IMG/VR virus record: IMGVR_UViG_3300037882_000418
Coordinates: 1 to 54,438 of that record
Source: a virus
DNA: 54,438 nt
Direction: 5' to 3' (one strand)
Positions within the stretch are counted from its first letter, which is position 1; each line of letters starts with the position of its first letter. The notes beneath the pieces are model-generated. The model saw only the letters and a list, made by a program, of their open reading frames with translations, did not search any database and was not told the DNA's origin. Of this stretch, positions 53,077 to 54,438 are shown piece after piece. The position numbers and the translations under genes were made by a program.

Positions 53077-53457
53077 TTATATTTTTATACCGTTTATACA
53101 ACATATGTCCATGTGCGAAATAAAATCACCTTCTTTCTGAGGTAAGTGACATGGACAGTCGCATTTAGATTCCTCTTTCTCATTCTGAACTTCTTGTGTA
53201 ATTTTACTTTCCACATCACAAAGTTTCTTTGTTAAAAGGTCTTCCATATCTATTAACTTTAATTCCCATCTATATATTCCTGTATCATCATGCTTATTAG
53301 GACTACCTCCTGTCAACCCAATTAGAGGTTGATTAGTTATTTTATCTGTATCTGAAGGTAATACTTCTTGAGTATTGCCAGCACTAAAATCATAATCAAA
53401 AATAATTTCTAATCCGGGAATCTCTTTAATTATATCTGTAATATCTTTATCTTCCAT
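53077..53457 (-). CDS. Hypothetical acidic protein with a Cys-rich tail, 126 aa
   Basis: The start is the ATG at 53457; a TTG four codons upstream would extend it, but it lies next to the preceding stop and is less likely. The N-terminal half is acidic (MEDKDITDIIKEIPG...). The C-terminal quarter holds a cluster CDCPCH followed by H and CC about 15 residues later, which could bind a metal, though the spacing matches no zinc-finger class I know. Ends in TAA. Function unknown. Confidence 0.6.
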   Translation of the reverse strand: MEDKDITDIIKEIPGLEIIFDYDFSAGNTQEVLPSDTDKITNQPLIGLTGGSPNKHDDTGIYRWELKLIDMEDLLTKKLCDVESKITQEVQNEKEESKCDCPCHLPQKEGDFISHMDICCINGIKI

Positions 53458-53470
53458 GTTAATTAACAAT

Positions 53471-53755
53471 TTAAAAATCTATATAAATATCTTTCTGAAA
53501 CTTAATATTCACTCCTTGACTCCACCTAATAAGAAACATATAAGAAACATCTTTTCATGTAGTATCAATAATTACTCCATAACTAGGAGAATACCTGTAA
53601 TGAAATCGAGTATCTTTTAAAGTATTAACACATCATTTAGCGTAACTAGGGTCATTCATAGTAACCCATTTAAACTCTTTACCACTATGTTTACCAAACT
53701 TTAAAATACTATCATAAAAAATATAATACTTAATTTTTGACTCAGAATTTTTCAC
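53471..53755 (-). CDS. Small protein resembling the C-terminal domain of exodeoxyribonuclease X (UGA-recoded)
   Basis: The ORF is open only if UGA at 53633-53635 and 53555-53557 is read through; the product is then 94 aa ending in TAA. The core reads FGKHSGKEFKWVTMNDPSYA, then KW, then CVNTL, which resembles the small domain found C-terminal to ExoX-type exonucleases (G-K-x-G-x-x-F/W ... DPxYxKWLL). The first UGA falls at the conserved Trp of that motif, which is good evidence that UGA means Trp. No exonuclease DEDD residues are present, so this is the stand-alone accessory domain, not a nuclease. The start is probably GTG at 53755, since no ATG is available before an upstream in-frame stop. 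The domain call rests on motif memory alone. Confidence 0.65.
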
Positions 53756-53763
53756 TACTATAT

Positions 53764-53961
53764 TTAATTTGGTTGTTTTTTACGAAGCAACTCTAAAAAG
53801 AACAATAATGTCTTTTCGTTAGATTCCTCTGGTTGCTCTATTATATCTGTAATAGATACATATTCTGTTGCTAATTTAAATGAAAATCCTTGCATGTTAG
53901 ATGAAGTAGGGTCAACTGCCGCTAAACCCCCAGTGGTAATTATACTGGTTGTTGATTGCAT
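53764..53961 (-). CDS. Hypothetical protein, 65 aa
   Basis: This is the first protein gene I can support at the right end, directly downstream of the gene-free region. It has an ATG start and a TAA stop. The protein starts with a Ser/Thr-rich stretch (MQSTTSIITTGG) and ends with a charged segment containing LLFFLELLRKKQPN that may form a helix. There is no signal peptide or recognisable domain, and no in-frame UGA. The next gene begins about nine bases further on. Function unknown. Confidence 0.55.
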   Translation of the reverse strand: MQSTTSIITTGGLAAVDPTSSNMQGFSFKLATEYVSITDIIEQPEESNEKTLLFFLELLRKKQPN

Positions 53962-54094
53962 CGTTATGATTATTTGTGATTTATTAAGATTCGTTTAAGT
54001 CAGATAATAGAAATCCCTTTAGAAAAATAAGGCTTTTAACTTTATTTACTCTCTTTGTGGATGTCTTTAGTAATCCGAAATTTTTAAGATAACT

Positions 54095-54290
54095 TCCAAT
54101 AGTCAGTGCTCTCGGTCTCGGGACAGTTAATAACGCTTGTCAATTCAAGCAAAACCAATTCTACTTATGGCGCGTCTGTCCTCGCAACTACCTTTATATA
54201 TCTATCTTATATACCCCGGTTCCTCAGCTTATGTGTACTTACCACCCGTGGTAGGGAACTGGCGCTAAACGACTATCAGGTGTTGCTTCT
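54095..54290. ncRNA. Candidate structured RNA or structured DNA block in the right-end intergenic region
   Basis: This lies in the only gene-free stretch over 300 bases (53962-54438). It is visibly richer in G+C than the AT-rich flanks. Complementary segments read directly: 54121-54126 with 54176-54181 (GGACAG/CTGTCC), enclosing 54135-54139 with 54146-54150 (GCTTG/CAAGC, six-base loop); 54184-54193 with 54278-54286 (GCAAC then ACCT, one bulged base), enclosing 54216-54223 with 54255-54262 (8 bp, one GU) and an inner TACCA/TGGTA hairpin at 54240-54253. ATAGTC at 54099-54104 can also pair with GACTAT at 54271-54276, which crosses the GCAAC helix and would form a pseudoknot. Nested helices support a folded RNA, but the strand is not determined and no known class was recognised. 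It could also be part of a replication origin. The rest of 53962-54438 is plain AT-rich sequence in which I see no gene and no convincing promoter. Confidence 0.5.
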
Positions 54291-54438
54291 CCAGCTCGCT
54301 AGTGCGAAGATACATATAATATATTATACTACCAAATAAAAGTGAAAATATTTTTAAAATAGAATGTATTTTAGTAATAGTTTGCGTGTATGGTTATAGT
54401 AGTTTTATAGTGTGTATAGTAATGGTATCCTAAAAATA

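Noticed and set aside
54095-54290. Group I intron
   Set aside because: GACTA and TAGTC elements are present, but TAGTC comes first on either strand, the reverse of the R-S order; no guanosine-site context or flanking exons were seen.
54106-54339. Plus-strand ORF of 77 codons in the right intergenic region
   Set aside because: It runs across the nested helices, has no recognisable protein pattern and opposes all other genes; chance openness is more likely.
1-54438. CRISPR array, insertion sequence, transposase, reverse transcriptase or integrase
   Set aside because: No regularly spaced repeats and no such enzyme motifs were seen on either strand; the only mobile element recognised is the TerL intein.

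Overview
The window looks like about half of the genome of a large, AT-rich, crAss-like (Crassvirales) tailed phage. The evidence is the order and character of the virion genes: a TerL with the crAss-type N-terminus, a large portal, an acidic scaffold-like protein, a crAss-type major capsid protein, ring/adaptor proteins, a 1,345-residue muzzle-like tail protein, a lysis pair, and then giant 'cargo' proteins that end in a virion RNA polymerase with the metal-binding signature DFDVD. By analogy with known relatives the host is probably a Bacteroidetes gut bacterium; that is inference only. Every supported protein gene, and the tRNA, lies on the minus strand, so transcription runs from high to low coordinates.

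The central fact for annotation is that UGA is a sense codon here. With the standard code many genes look broken: TerL, the muzzle protein, a tail fibre, cargo proteins and many small genes. Reading UGA as tryptophan rejoins them in frame at 22 sites. Several sites fall at family-conserved Trp positions: the TerL N-terminus, the VDWK segment of an IHF-like protein, the YAKW segment of an ExoX-C-like protein and the SWTLSYSP segment of the muzzle protein. TAA and TAG remain stops. A tRNA with anticodon UCA is encoded at 49090-49184. Surprisingly it has a long variable arm like Ser, Leu, Tyr or Sec tRNAs, not like a normal tRNA-Trp. CDS coordinates below use the recoded reading, so several are longer than a standard-code ORF call.

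Layout from right to left, in the order of transcription. 54438-53962: no protein gene, but a compact block with several nested helices and a possible pseudoknot. 53961-48336: small, mostly unknown genes with an IHF-like protein, a GroES-like co-chaperonin, a zinc-ribbon protein and the UCA tRNA. 48343-46733: GroEL. 46733-37857: packaging and head module (small gene, intein-containing TerL, portal, scaffold-like protein, capsid). 37690-24929: head-completion, fibre and ring proteins, including a fibre with a self-processing S74 chaperone domain. 24929-20892: muzzle-like protein. 20874-19280: a receiver-like protein lacking the phospho-acceptor Asp, then holin and N-acetylmuramidase-type endolysin. 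19305-1: small structural gene and four successively larger cargo proteins. One of 2,545 residues combines SF1-helicase motifs with a zincin motif; the last is the virion RNA polymerase, which runs off the left edge.

How the parts may work together (inference): the phage supplies its own GroEL/GroES for folding very large virion proteins, packages RNAP and helicase-like enzymes for ejection into the host, and makes TerL, muzzle, a fibre and cargo proteins depend on UGA decoding. That would tie virion production to accumulation of the suppressor tRNA. Several strong hairpins separate blocks of the late operon, notably after the capsid gene and after the second G+C-richer structural gene.
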